A DNA stretch of 64,000 nt from Candidatus Methylopumilus universalis. Its GTDB lineage: Bacteria > Pseudomonadota > Gammaproteobacteria > Burkholderiales > Methylophilaceae. Under the pieces are notes generated by a model. That model saw only the letters and a list, made by a program, of their open reading frames with translations, was not told where the DNA came from and did not search any database. The translations under genes were made by a program, and so were the position numbers. Below, piece after piece: positions 19,413 to 27,414 of this stretch. Location of the stretch: contig NZ_CP040968.1 of assembly GCF_006365315.1 (NCBI RefSeq), positions 806,001-870,000 on the forward strand. The letters are read 5' to 3'. The number at the start of each line of letters is the position of its first letter. Positions within the stretch are counted from its first letter, which is position 1.

Positions 19413-20234
19413 TTAAATGATAGGTAAAAATCTAGATTTTAAAGACTCTAGATGACATGTTTTTAAAATTTCTTCTAATCGATCTAATGCAATTTTTTTA
19501 GGATGATGAATATTCTCAGCCATGATCAGTTCATTTTTCATGGAGTGTTCCCAGCCTACCAACTCAGTGACTGTGACCTTGTAACCCATACCTTCTAGCA
19601 GTAAGCATCTTAATACATTCGTGAGATGACTTCCAAATTCTCTTGTATGCATGGGATGTCGCCATAATTCAGATAATGTATATTTTAATTGATCTGATTT
19701 CTCAGATCGTAAAGTTTTTGATACCTCTGCCTGACAACAAGGGATGAGCACAATATATTGCGCCTCCTTTTTAAGTCCAAAAAGAATGGCATCATCTGTG
19801 GCTGAATCACATGCATGAAGTGCTGTCACCATATCTACTTTTTTTGGAAGGCTCGAATCATCCAGTGAATTTTTTATATTGGATGCAAAGAAATGCATGC
19901 GATCAAATTTTAAAGTGTCAGCCAACGCTTTAGCTTTCTCAATAAGCTCTGGTCGGTGTTCAATCGCAAAGAGTGCCCCACCTTTATCTTTTAAAAAAAG
20001 ATCGTACAAGATAAAGCCTAAGTAAGACTTTCCGGCACCATGGTCTACCAAGGTAAGTTGAGGATTCGTGGCTAACGCTTTTTCAAGATAAGGTTCGATC
20101 AACTGATAGAGATGATAAACCTGCTTGAGTTTCCGCCTTGAATCTTGATTCATCCGGCCATCCCGGGTAAGGATATGGAGCGCCTTTAAAAGCTCGATGG
20201 ATTGCTGGGGTTTAATGTCTTTTAGATCTTCCAT
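19413..20234 (-). CDS. Class I SAM-dependent methyltransferase (Methyltransf_32/GSTCD-like)
   Basis: 273 residues. The SAM-binding motif is LTLVDHGAGKSYLGFILYDLF (about 60-80 region), followed by LFAIEHRPELIEKAKALA, MVTALHACDSATDDAILFGL and VLIPCCQAEV. The HAC...TDDA plus PCC arrangement resembles the GSTCD/METTL25-type methyltransferases, whose members modify RNA or ribosomes in some cases; the substrate here is unknown. It starts at ATG 20234 and is divergent from ylqF across a 74-base promoter gap. The small exported protein lies downstream after 15 bases. Confidence 0.75.
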   Translation of the reverse strand: MEDLKDIKPQQSIELLKALHILTRDGRMNQDSRRKLKQVYHLYQLIEPYLEKALATNPQLTLVDHGAGKSYLGFILYDLFLKDKGGALFAIEHRPELIEKAKALADTLKFDRMHFFASNIKNSLDDSSLPKKVDMVTALHACDSATDDAILFGLKKEAQYIVLIPCCQAEVSKTLRSEKSDQLKYTLSELWRHPMHTREFGSHLTNVLRCLLLEGMGYKVTVTELVGWEHSMKNELIMAENIHHPKKIALDRLEEILKTCHLESLKSRFLPII

Positions 20235-20308
20235 AACTTGATCAGTTTAACGTATACGTGTTCACTTATGACAGAGTAAAATGATGCTCTATAAATGAAA
20301 AATCAATT

Positions 20309-21211
20309 ATGAGCATTCAGTGGTTTCCAGGACACATGGTCGCAGCGCAAAAAAAAGCTGCTGAAACCATGGAATTTACAGATGTAGTCATCGAAGTACT
20401 AGATGCGAGGATTCCGGGTGCGTCACAGAATCCAATGATTAAGGAGCTTGGTGCTGCTCGCCAACGAGCACATCTTAAGATACTTAATAAGTCCGACTTA
20501 GCAGACCCGAATGTGACTGAACAATGGATTCATTACTTCAACAAAATACCCCAAACAAAAGCCGTTGCCATCTCATGCAAAAAAGTGAATGAGCCAAAAA
20601 AAATACTAGCGCATTGTCAAACATTAGCGCCCCATCGAGGCGACACTCTCAAGCCACTTCGTATGATGATTATGGGTGTGCCTAACGTTGGTAAATCAAC
20701 ACTTATGAATGCCATTCTGAATCGTCGAATTGCCAAAGTTGGTGATGAGCCCGCTATCACCAAACAACAGCAACGACATCAAATTAACGACCACATGATA
20801 CTCATCGACACACCTGGCATGATGTGGCCAAAAATCCGCTATCCCTCAGATGGCGATTTATTAGCGGCAAATAACAATATAGGAAAGAACGCTTATTTCG
20901 AGGAAGAGATAGCGGATAAATTAGGTGGCATTCTTTTAGAACAATATCCAACACTACTCAAGTCACGTTATAAATTAGAAAATTTAAGTACGGATGGAAT
21001 TGCACTCTTAGAATCGATTGCAAAGAAAAAAGGATTTCCGCTTAAAAACCATGGTATCGATTTGGAAAGAGCGGCCATTACTTTATTGAATGATTATCGA
21101 CAGGGTTTATTAGGTCGTATTAGTCTAGAAACGCCTGAATCTAGAATGCTTATGATAAGTCGCCAAAGAACGCCAGGAGAAGATAATCCTTCTCAAGATA
21201 AAGAAATATAA
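20309..21211 (+). CDS. ylqF: Ribosome biogenesis GTPase YlqF/RbgA family
   Basis: 300 residues. The GTPase motifs are circularly permuted, as in the YlqF/RbgA family: LNKSDLADP (G4) comes before GVPNVGKSTLMN (G1) and DTPGMMWP (G3). The N-terminus IQWFPGHMVAAQKKA is also diagnostic. Family members assist late large-subunit assembly in Gram-positives; the role in proteobacteria is less clear. The gene is single, divergent from the methyltransferase, and is the last familiar core gene before the small unfamiliar genes that reach to tRNA-Arg. Confidence 0.93.
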   Translation: MSIQWFPGHMVAAQKKAAETMEFTDVVIEVLDARIPGASQNPMIKELGAARQRAHLKILNKSDLADPNVTEQWIHYFNKIPQTKAVAISCKKVNEPKKILAHCQTLAPHRGDTLKPLRMMIMGVPNVGKSTLMNAILNRRIAKVGDEPAITKQQQRHQINDHMILIDTPGMMWPKIRYPSDGDLLAANNNIGKNAYFEEEIADKLGGILLEQYPTLLKSRYKLENLSTDGIALLESIAKKKGFPLKNHGIDLERAAITLLNDYRQGLLGRISLETPESRMLMISRQRTPGEDNPSQDKEI

Positions 21212-21245
21212 TATTTAGAAGTGCTAAAAAACTATGTTTAGATCT

Positions 21246-21410
21246 CTATCTTTTGACATTATCTTTTTTATATAACTTCCATAGAGCTTTAATGCCTTTA
21301 ATGATAAAAAAAATGATAAGGCCTGCGTTGATAATGTAAAAAATAAAAATAGAAATATCAAGCAAATTAATCTTTGAAATCCATTCCAAAAAATCTACTA
21401 TGATTTGCAT
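21246..21410 (-). CDS. Possible small membrane protein (54 residues)
   Basis: An open frame from ATG 21410 to TAG encodes a short acidic/aromatic N-terminus, one long hydrophobic stretch (about residues 16-37, Ile/Phe-rich) and a basic tail ending KLYKKDNVKR. The positive-inside tail and single helix are what a real small membrane protein would show. Only a weak AGGCAC precedes the start. It is on the same strand as the RNase H-like gene upstream, 86 bases away. No family recognised. Confidence 0.4.
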   Translation of the reverse strand: MQIIVDFLEWISKINLLDISIFIFYIINAGLIIFFIIKGIKALWKLYKKDNVKR

Positions 21411-21496
21411 AAAAAGTTGTGCCTATATTAATTTATGTATTTAAATTTATACAGCCTACTGAAATAAATAAGCCCTTTACGTTTAAGAAAATTTTA

Positions 21497-21976
21497 CTAA
21501 CCGACCTTTCGGTCTTCAAGGGTTTTAAATTTTCCTGCAGCATAAGACGCTGCAAATGCATTTGGTTTGACCATTGGAATCACATTACATGTACCGCGAA
21601 TGTAGCCGATAGCCTCATGAATAACACAATTAGAACCAAACATTTCATCTGGATTGATATCGAGATGAACTTCGACAGCTCTGTCTTCTAATATGTCGGC
21701 TAATTTAAGGTATAAGTCAGATACTTTATATACTTCGTTCATTAATCTATAGCGAGGTTTGTTCTTTTTTTGATCATAGTCCCTCTCGCGTGCTACTTCG
21801 CCAAAAATTTTGCATCCGTTATTACCATTAATATGAACGACTATTGCCATAACATAATCTGCATACCAATCTTTTCCAATTCTAATTCTTTCAGAATCAC
21901 AACCAATATAAATTTTTGACTCTAAAGTTTGTGCTTCAATAAAATCTCGAACTTCTTCTAAATTTATTTTTTTCAT
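21497..21976 (-). CDS. RNase H-like protein, YkuK/DUF458 family
   Basis: 159 residues. The strand-and-aspartate pattern KIYIGCDSERIRIG (D27), the second strand MAIVVHINGNNGCKIFG and the later EVHLDINPDE with a C-terminal GYIRGTCNVIPMVKPNAFAAS region match my memory of the YkuK/DUF458 RNase H-fold family. No activity is established for it that I can name. Such proteins occur patchily in bacteria and in phages, so acquisition is plausible. The stop region holds a small GACC-GAAA-GGTC hairpin. It lies among small orphan genes next to tRNA-Arg, on the minus strand. Confidence 0.7.
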   Translation of the reverse strand: MKKINLEEVRDFIEAQTLESKIYIGCDSERIRIGKDWYADYVMAIVVHINGNNGCKIFGEVARERDYDQKKNKPRYRLMNEVYKVSDLYLKLADILEDRAVEVHLDINPDEMFGSNCVIHEAIGYIRGTCNVIPMVKPNAFAASYAAGKFKTLEDRKVG

Positions 21977-22038
21977 TATTTATTTAATAGTATTTAACAA
22001 ATTAGTTTCTTCATAATGGTTATACGTAGGAATTCTTT

Positions 22039-22239
22039 TTAACGTCTACGCTTCTTCCAAGTATAGTCTGACCCATCGGGACACTTCCCTTCAAGCACAA
22101 AATCAACACCAAATAACCCAATGATTTCAATACCATGACCTTTAATAGTCACTAGCTCATTCATTTCCTTGGCTGACTTCATAGCATCATCTAAAGTCAT
22201 AACTTCGATTATTTTTGTTTTACTCTTAACTTTATACAT
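22039..22239 (-). CDS. Hypothetical protein, 66 residues
   Basis: A short ORF from ATG 22239 with a plausible globular composition: a basic N-terminus (MYKVKSKTKI), an amphipathic helix TLDDAMKSAKEMNELV, a beta-like core TIKGHGIEIIGLFGVDFVL and a basic tail ending WKKRRR. It resembles the small orphan proteins common in phages and mobile regions. It precedes the RNase H-like gene on the same strand with a 62-base gap. No family recognised and no clear Shine-Dalgarno sequence. Confidence 0.5.
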   Translation of the reverse strand: MYKVKSKTKIIEVMTLDDAMKSAKEMNELVTIKGHGIEIIGLFGVDFVLEGKCPDGSDYTWKKRRR

Positions 22240-22510
22240 TCTGATTAAATAGTCTCAGACTTAATAAAAAATATCTAAAAAATCTTTTACTAGATAAATC
22301 CTCATTTAATTTATAAGCCTGACTTATTGACTATATTTTGCTCTATTTAACACACTGAGTATAGCTATTACCCTATGAGATATTTCATTCTTGATCCTGG
22401 TTCAAAAAATTTATGTTTGGCACAAATCAAGAATCAGAAAAGTTATTGTTATAGTATCTAATCTAGTGATATTAGGAATTAGTGTTTAGCAGTTCTAAAA
22501 TAGGATCGAA
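22240..22510. other. Non-coding gap with a possible gene remnant
   Basis: Very AT-rich spacer between divergent small genes. It holds one 28-codon frame (22375-22461, +) encoding a Cys-rich C-terminal-like piece with CLAQIKN and SYCYSI but no ribosome binding site. This may be a fragment of a lost gene. Nothing else stands out. Confidence 0.35.
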
Positions 22511-22894
22511 ATGAAAAAACTAAATTTGTTTTTTGCTCTAATCTTTATAAGTTCCTCTGTTTATGCCGAGCGGATAAAAATTTGGGAGTCTGATACGAGT
22601 GAACATTTTATTAAATCAGATACAGTGAAATACAAAGGTAAATTGGTAACATTTTGGTTATTAACAAATAATTATTCGCCAGATGAATCAGGTCATTTAT
22701 CTTATAAACAAAAAATTGAAATTGATTGTAGTTATGATCAATTAAGAATGCTTGCACAAATAGGTTATCAACAAGCTATGGGATCAGGGACATCAACCCG
22801 CTTCCGCAAAACTTATGAAGAATGGGCCGAAATTACTCCCGAGAGCCTTGGTGGTGAACTTTATAAGTATCTTTGCACAAAAAAAATAAAATGA
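22511..22894 (+). CDS. Small secreted protein, surface-adhesin E-like
   Basis: 127 residues with a signal peptide (MKKLNLFFALIFISSSVYA, cleavage before ERI). The mature part reads like the Adhesin_E type domain: one strand WESDTSEHFIKSDTVKYKGKL, then LVTFWLLTNNY, a cysteine in KIEIDCSYDQLRML and a second one near the C-terminus (YLCTKK), probably a disulfide. The function of these small periplasmic or surface proteins is mostly unknown. It is the last gene before tRNA-Arg and runs towards it. The family assignment is tentative. Confidence 0.65.
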   Translation: MKKLNLFFALIFISSSVYAERIKIWESDTSEHFIKSDTVKYKGKLVTFWLLTNNYSPDESGHLSYKQKIEIDCSYDQLRMLAQIGYQQAMGSGTSTRFRKTYEEWAEITPESLGGELYKYLCTKKIK

Positions 22895-22966
22895 AGTTAA
22901 TTGCGATCAAATTGCGATATTTCAATTAAAACGTTACAAATTTTGACCTCTTAACGTTCTGAAGAG

Positions 22967-23042
22967 TGGCGCCCTCGACACGAATCGAACGTGTGACCCT
23001 CCCCTTAGGAGGGGGATGCTCTATCCACTGAGCTACGAGGGC
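22967..23042 (-). tRNA. tRNA-Arg (anticodon CCT)
   Basis: A 76-base cloverleaf with encoded CCA: acceptor GCCCTCG/CGAGGGC, D arm GCTC...GAGC, anticodon stem TCCCC/GGGGA with loop CTCCTAA, T arm ACACG-TTCGATT-CGTGT. It reads AGG codons. Its 3' end points at the cluster of small orphan genes on the left, the usual orientation for integration at a tRNA 3' end, but no duplicated 3' end was found there. Confidence 0.97.
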
Positions 23043-23054
23043 AAAATTTAAAAG

Positions 23055-24509
23055 TTACTTTTGTAAAACTTTTTTCAAAACCTGAATACCAAAACCTACA
23101 CCAAAGCCATTCACTTGACTTAACGCCGCACCAAGACCGCCTTTTCGATTGCTTGATGAGAGGTCGGTATGTAACCAAGGCACATTGTTTTCAATAAAAC
23201 GATTTAAGAAGCGCGCGGCATGAATATGATCCGCACCGCCTTCAAGTGTGCACTGCTTAATGTCTGCAATACCACTTTCAAGATCTTCTTCGTAATCTTC
23301 ATCAAACGGGAATGCTGCGATGCGCTCTCCTGATTCACTTCCAGCCCCCACTGCTAAACAAGATAACTCAGGTCGATTAGATATCACACCACTATAACGA
23401 TCGCCTAATGCTGTCGCCATGCTGCCTGTGAGAGTTGCAAAATCCATCATCATGTCAGGCTTCAAACGAGAGGCCAAGGTTAAGGTGTCAGCCAAGACCA
23501 TGCGACCTTCCGCATCGGTATGAATGATTTCGATGGAAGTACCATTAAGAGACTTCACCACATCATTTTGTTTATAAGCTTTAGGTCCAATATGATTTTG
23601 CGCAATGGCTAACCAGCAATCAATTTGAACTGGAAGTTTTAAGACAGTAGCTGCCAATAAAATACCAAGGGATACTGCAGAGCCATTCATATCCTCATGC
23701 ATGCCATGCATATAACGTGCTGGCTTTAAATTATGTCCGCCTGTGTCAAAACAAATACCTTTACCAATGACTGCAATTTTTTTCTTAGATTGCTTAGGCT
23801 TATAGGTTAAATGAACGATCGCTGCATCTTGTGGTTCAGAACCTTGGCCTACTGCCACAAAGGAACCTGCGCCCATCTTTTTTAGTTTCGACATATCAAA
23901 CTCTTCAATCTTCCAGCCATTTAACTTCGCGAGCGACTTAATTTTTGTGCGATAGATGGAGGGGGTAAGGTCGTTAGGTGGCAACATCGTCAATTCACGT
24001 GTCAACGTATTACCAGTCACTATAGCCATTTCATCTTTAAATTTATCTTCAACTTCGATACCAAATAACTCAATAGATTTGATGTTTTTTTTAATGCTTT
24101 CTTTTTTTCGAGTGGGTAATTTTTGACTATTCATAAGCGCTACATAGATAGCAGCACGTGCATTAATTTCTTTGGAATGCTCGTCGCCAAATACACCAAT
24201 AACAAGCGTTTCGGGGTTTTCTACAATTAAGGGCTGGAGTGCTTTTCGAATTAAAGTATGACGCTGAAAGGTGTTATTTTTTTTGTCCAAAACAACAAAA
24301 CTCAACAAGCGACCATCCTGGACCTCAATAGTGACAGGCTCCTTGGTGAGGCTCGACATTTTTTTATGGGTACGTTTCAGTTTTCGATCAAGCTCTTTTA
24401 TAAAAGGAAATGTCTTTGATGTCGCATCACTTAAAACACAAAGAAAATGAGCCCCTTTGATGTTTTTTTCTGTCGCCACACTTCTTTTTTGTACAATTTG
24501 AATTGTCAT
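23055..24509 (-). CDS. M17 family leucyl aminopeptidase
   Basis: 484 residues, a cytosolic two-metal aminopeptidase. The catalytic domain shows GKGICFDTGG (Lys and Asp ligands), MHEDMNGSA (Asp) and HTDAEGRMVLADTLTLA, a variant of the NTDAEGR signature with Asp and Glu ligands and the catalytic Arg. FATLTGSMATALG and LHTDLSSSN follow. All metal ligands known from E. coli PepA appear present. The N-terminal domain (about 1-170) is divergent, so it is a distant family member and I do not assign pepA. It is divergent from aceE over a 248-base gap and stops 12 bases before tRNA-Arg. Confidence 0.9.
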   Translation of the reverse strand: MTIQIVQKRSVATEKNIKGAHFLCVLSDATSKTFPFIKELDRKLKRTHKKMSSLTKEPVTIEVQDGRLLSFVVLDKKNNTFQRHTLIRKALQPLIVENPETLVIGVFGDEHSKEINARAAIYVALMNSQKLPTRKKESIKKNIKSIELFGIEVEDKFKDEMAIVTGNTLTRELTMLPPNDLTPSIYRTKIKSLAKLNGWKIEEFDMSKLKKMGAGSFVAVGQGSEPQDAAIVHLTYKPKQSKKKIAVIGKGICFDTGGHNLKPARYMHGMHEDMNGSAVSLGILLAATVLKLPVQIDCWLAIAQNHIGPKAYKQNDVVKSLNGTSIEIIHTDAEGRMVLADTLTLASRLKPDMMMDFATLTGSMATALGDRYSGVISNRPELSCLAVGAGSESGERIAAFPFDEDYEEDLESGIADIKQCTLEGGADHIHAARFLNRFIENNVPWLHTDLSSSNRKGGLGAALSQVNGFGVGFGIQVLKKVLQK

Positions 24510-24757
24510 AAGCCTTAACCCTTAAATATATGTCCTATAAAAAAATATCAATAAAATCAATAGAATATTGCTTTTTCTCACACTTTTAACTTACTTTTTT
24601 ACTTGACCCAAACGCTTAAAAACGCCAAACTTGAAGCTATATGAGTTCATTCAATGCGTTATCGCTCACAAAATTGGAATACCCTTTAGGCGCTAGGTAA
24701 ACACAGTCCTTATTATACCGTTAGCGTCCTCATAAAATTCTGGAGTTATATTAAAAC
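24510..24757. other. Divergent promoter region, aminopeptidase / aceE
   Basis: 248 bases with no gene. GGAG lies 12 bases before the aceE ATG. A TTATTATAC element near 24712 is a possible -10 for aceE, but I could not match it to a good -35. No riboswitch or known operator recognised. Confidence 0.4.
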
Positions 24758-27412
24758 ATGGCATCTATACCTGACATCGACAATCAAGAAACGCAAGAGT
24801 GGCTTGACGCCCTCAATGCCGTCATTGAAACAGAAGGTGTAGAGCGCGCTCATTTCTTAATTGAATCCATGATCGATCAAGCACGAAGATCAGGGGCTAA
24901 TTTACCTTACAAAGCGACCACCGCTTACGTCAATACAATACCTACGCACTTGCAACAGCGTCATCCAGGTAACCCCGATATGGAGCGTCGCATCCGCGCA
25001 CTCATCAGATGGAATGCCATCATGACGGTATTACGTGCAAATGAAAAATCACCAGGTGTAGGAGGCCATATCGCAAGTTTCCAATCAGCGGCGACTTTAT
25101 ATGATGTCGGCTTCAACCATTTCTTTAGGGCGGCGAATGATAAATTCCAAGGAGATCTTGTGTACTTCCAAGGCCACTCATCCCCTGGTGTTTATGCAAG
25201 AGCGTTTCTAGAAGGCCGTATCAGTGAAGACCAATTAACTAACTTCCGTATGGAAACGGGCGGCAAGGGATTATCAAGCTACCCTCACCCATGGCTTATG
25301 CCTGACTTCTGGCAGTTCCCAACTGTATCGATGGGGCTAGGTCCTATCATGGGTATTTACCAAGCACGATTCTTAAAATATTTACATGATCGCGGTATTG
25401 CAGATACTTCAGATCGTAAAGTCTGGGTCTTCTGTGGTGATGGAGAAATGGATGAGCCTGAGTCGCTCGGCGCTATTTCATTGGCGTCTCGAGAAAAGCT
25501 CGATAACCTTATTTTTGTGGTCAACTGTAACTTACAGCGTCTTGATGGTCCTGTGCGTGGCAACGGCAAAATTATTCAAGAACTCGAATCAGATTTTAGA
25601 GGCTCCGGTTGGAATGTGATTAAAGTGATTTGGGGCTCTTACTGGGATCCATTAATCGCGATGGATAAAACAGGATTACTCAAAAAACGCATGGAAGAAT
25701 GTGTGGACGGTGAATACCAAAACTTTAAAGCTAAAGGTGGTGCTTACACACGTGAACACTTCTTTGGTAAATATCCAGAACTAAAAGAGATGGTAGCTGC
25801 CATGTCAGATCAAGATATCTGGCGCTTAAATCGTGGCGGACATGACCCTCATAAAGTGTTCGCTGCATACGCTGCAGCCACTTCACATAAAGGCCAACCT
25901 TCAGTCGTCTTAGCTAAAACCGTTAAAGGTTACGGCATGGGAGATGCAGGTGAAGGTCAAAATATTACCCATCAACAAAAGAGCATGGATATCGATTCTT
26001 TAAAAGCTTTCCGTGATCGTTTTGATTTGCAAATTACTAATGAAGAAGTTGAGAAGTTATCTTTCCATAAACCTGCGCCTGATTCTCCTGAAATTAAATA
26101 CATGATGGAAAGACGTGAAGCGCTTGGTGGATTTGTACCCCAACGTAAACGTAAAGGTAACCCACTCAAAACACCACCACTCTCTACTTTTGAAAATATG
26201 TTAACCGCTACTGGTGAGAGAGAAATATCAACAACGATGGCGTTCGTGAGAATTCTATCCACCCTTGTACGTGATAAAGAGCTCGGTAAATATATTGTAC
26301 CTATTGTGCCTGATGAGGCGCGCACATTTGGTATGGAAGGCATGTTTAGACAGCTTGGTATTTATTCGTCCGTCGGTCAATTGTACGAACCTCAAGATTC
26401 AGATCAAGTCATGTTCTATAAAGAACAAACAGATGGTCAAATTCTAGAAGAAGGTATCAATGAAGCAGGCTCATTCTCTTCCTGGGTAGCAGCTGCGACT
26501 TCATATACCGTTAACGGTATTCAAATGATTCCGTTTTATATTTTCTATTCCATGTTTGGTTTCCAACGTATTGGGGACCTTGCTTGGGCGGCTGGTGACT
26601 CACGTGCACGTGGATTCTTGTTAGGTGCTACCGCAGGTCGAACCACATTGAATGGTGAAGGTTTGCAACATGAAGATGGTCATAGCCAATTGATGGCGGC
26701 CATGATTCCTAATTGCGTATCATACGACCCTACTTTTGCATACGAACTTGCAGTGATTATGCAAGACGGTTTAAAACGCATGATTGAAAATCAGGAAGAT
26801 GTTTTCTACTACATCACAGTCATGAATGAAAACTATAGCCACCCTGAAATGCCAAAAGGAAGTGAAGCAGACATTATTAAGGGTATGTATTCGTTCTCCA
26901 ATTCAAAAATCAAAGGTGAAAAAGTTCAGCTCATGGGCAGTGGTGTGATTTTACGTGAAGTGATTGAAGCGCAAAAAATATTAGAAAGTGATTATCGTGT
27001 GTCAGCCGATGTATGGAGTGTGACGAGTTTTAATGAGCTTCGTAAGGATGCATTAGAAGCGGATCGTTGGAATCGCATGAATCCTGATAAACCACAAAAA
27101 GAATCCCACGTCGTAAAACTGCTTAAAAAAGCAGAAGGTCCCATCATTGCATCGACCGACTATATGAAATCATTTGCAGAGCAAATCGCTGTCTTCTTGC
27201 CTCATAAATTTGTAGCTCTCGGTACTGATGGTTTTGGACGCTCTGACTCAAGAGAAAAATTACGTCACTTCTTTGAAGTCGATCGTCATTATGTCGTGGT
27301 GGCAACACTCAAGGCTTTAAGTGATGAAGGTAAGATTAAATCATCAGTGGTCACTGACGCGATTAAGAAATTTAAGCTTGATCCTAACAAACCTAATCCG
27401 GTGACGCAGTAA
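24758..27412 (+). CDS. aceE: Pyruvate dehydrogenase E1 component (homodimeric)
   Basis: 884 residues, matching the single-chain E1 of proteobacteria (E. coli 887). It decarboxylates pyruvate with thiamine diphosphate and acetylates the E2 lipoyl group. The TPP-binding motif is GDGEMDEPESLGAI, running to VVNCNLQRLDGPVRGN. The C-terminal half contains GLQHEDGHSQL and the end ALGTDGFGRSDSREKLRHFFEVD. It is the first gene of aceE-aceF-lpdA, with 2 bases to aceF, so the three subunits are made from one mRNA. Confidence 0.98.
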   Translation: MASIPDIDNQETQEWLDALNAVIETEGVERAHFLIESMIDQARRSGANLPYKATTAYVNTIPTHLQQRHPGNPDMERRIRALIRWNAIMTVLRANEKSPGVGGHIASFQSAATLYDVGFNHFFRAANDKFQGDLVYFQGHSSPGVYARAFLEGRISEDQLTNFRMETGGKGLSSYPHPWLMPDFWQFPTVSMGLGPIMGIYQARFLKYLHDRGIADTSDRKVWVFCGDGEMDEPESLGAISLASREKLDNLIFVVNCNLQRLDGPVRGNGKIIQELESDFRGSGWNVIKVIWGSYWDPLIAMDKTGLLKKRMEECVDGEYQNFKAKGGAYTREHFFGKYPELKEMVAAMSDQDIWRLNRGGHDPHKVFAAYAAATSHKGQPSVVLAKTVKGYGMGDAGEGQNITHQQKSMDIDSLKAFRDRFDLQITNEEVEKLSFHKPAPDSPEIKYMMERREALGGFVPQRKRKGNPLKTPPLSTFENMLTATGEREISTTMAFVRILSTLVRDKELGKYIVPIVPDEARTFGMEGMFRQLGIYSSVGQLYEPQDSDQVMFYKEQTDGQILEEGINEAGSFSSWVAAATSYTVNGIQMIPFYIFYSMFGFQRIGDLAWAAGDSRARGFLLGATAGRTTLNGEGLQHEDGHSQLMAAMIPNCVSYDPTFAYELAVIMQDGLKRMIENQEDVFYYITVMNENYSHPEMPKGSEADIIKGMYSFSNSKIKGEKVQLMGSGVILREVIEAQKILESDYRVSADVWSVTSFNELRKDALEADRWNRMNPDKPQKESHVVKLLKKAEGPIIASTDYMKSFAEQIAVFLPHKFVALGTDGFGRSDSREKLRHFFEVDRHYVVVATLKALSDEGKIKSSVVTDAIKKFKLDPNKPNPVTQ

Positions 27413-27414
27413 TT

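Noticed and set aside
21419-21691. 90-codon plus-strand frame over the RNase H-like gene
   Set aside because: Shadow of the minus-strand gene, which has the better composition and motifs.
21212-22966. Prophage or integrated plasmid next to tRNA-Arg
   Set aside because: No integrase, structural or replication gene, and I found no second copy of the tRNA 3' end; only a small orphan-gene pocket can be claimed.
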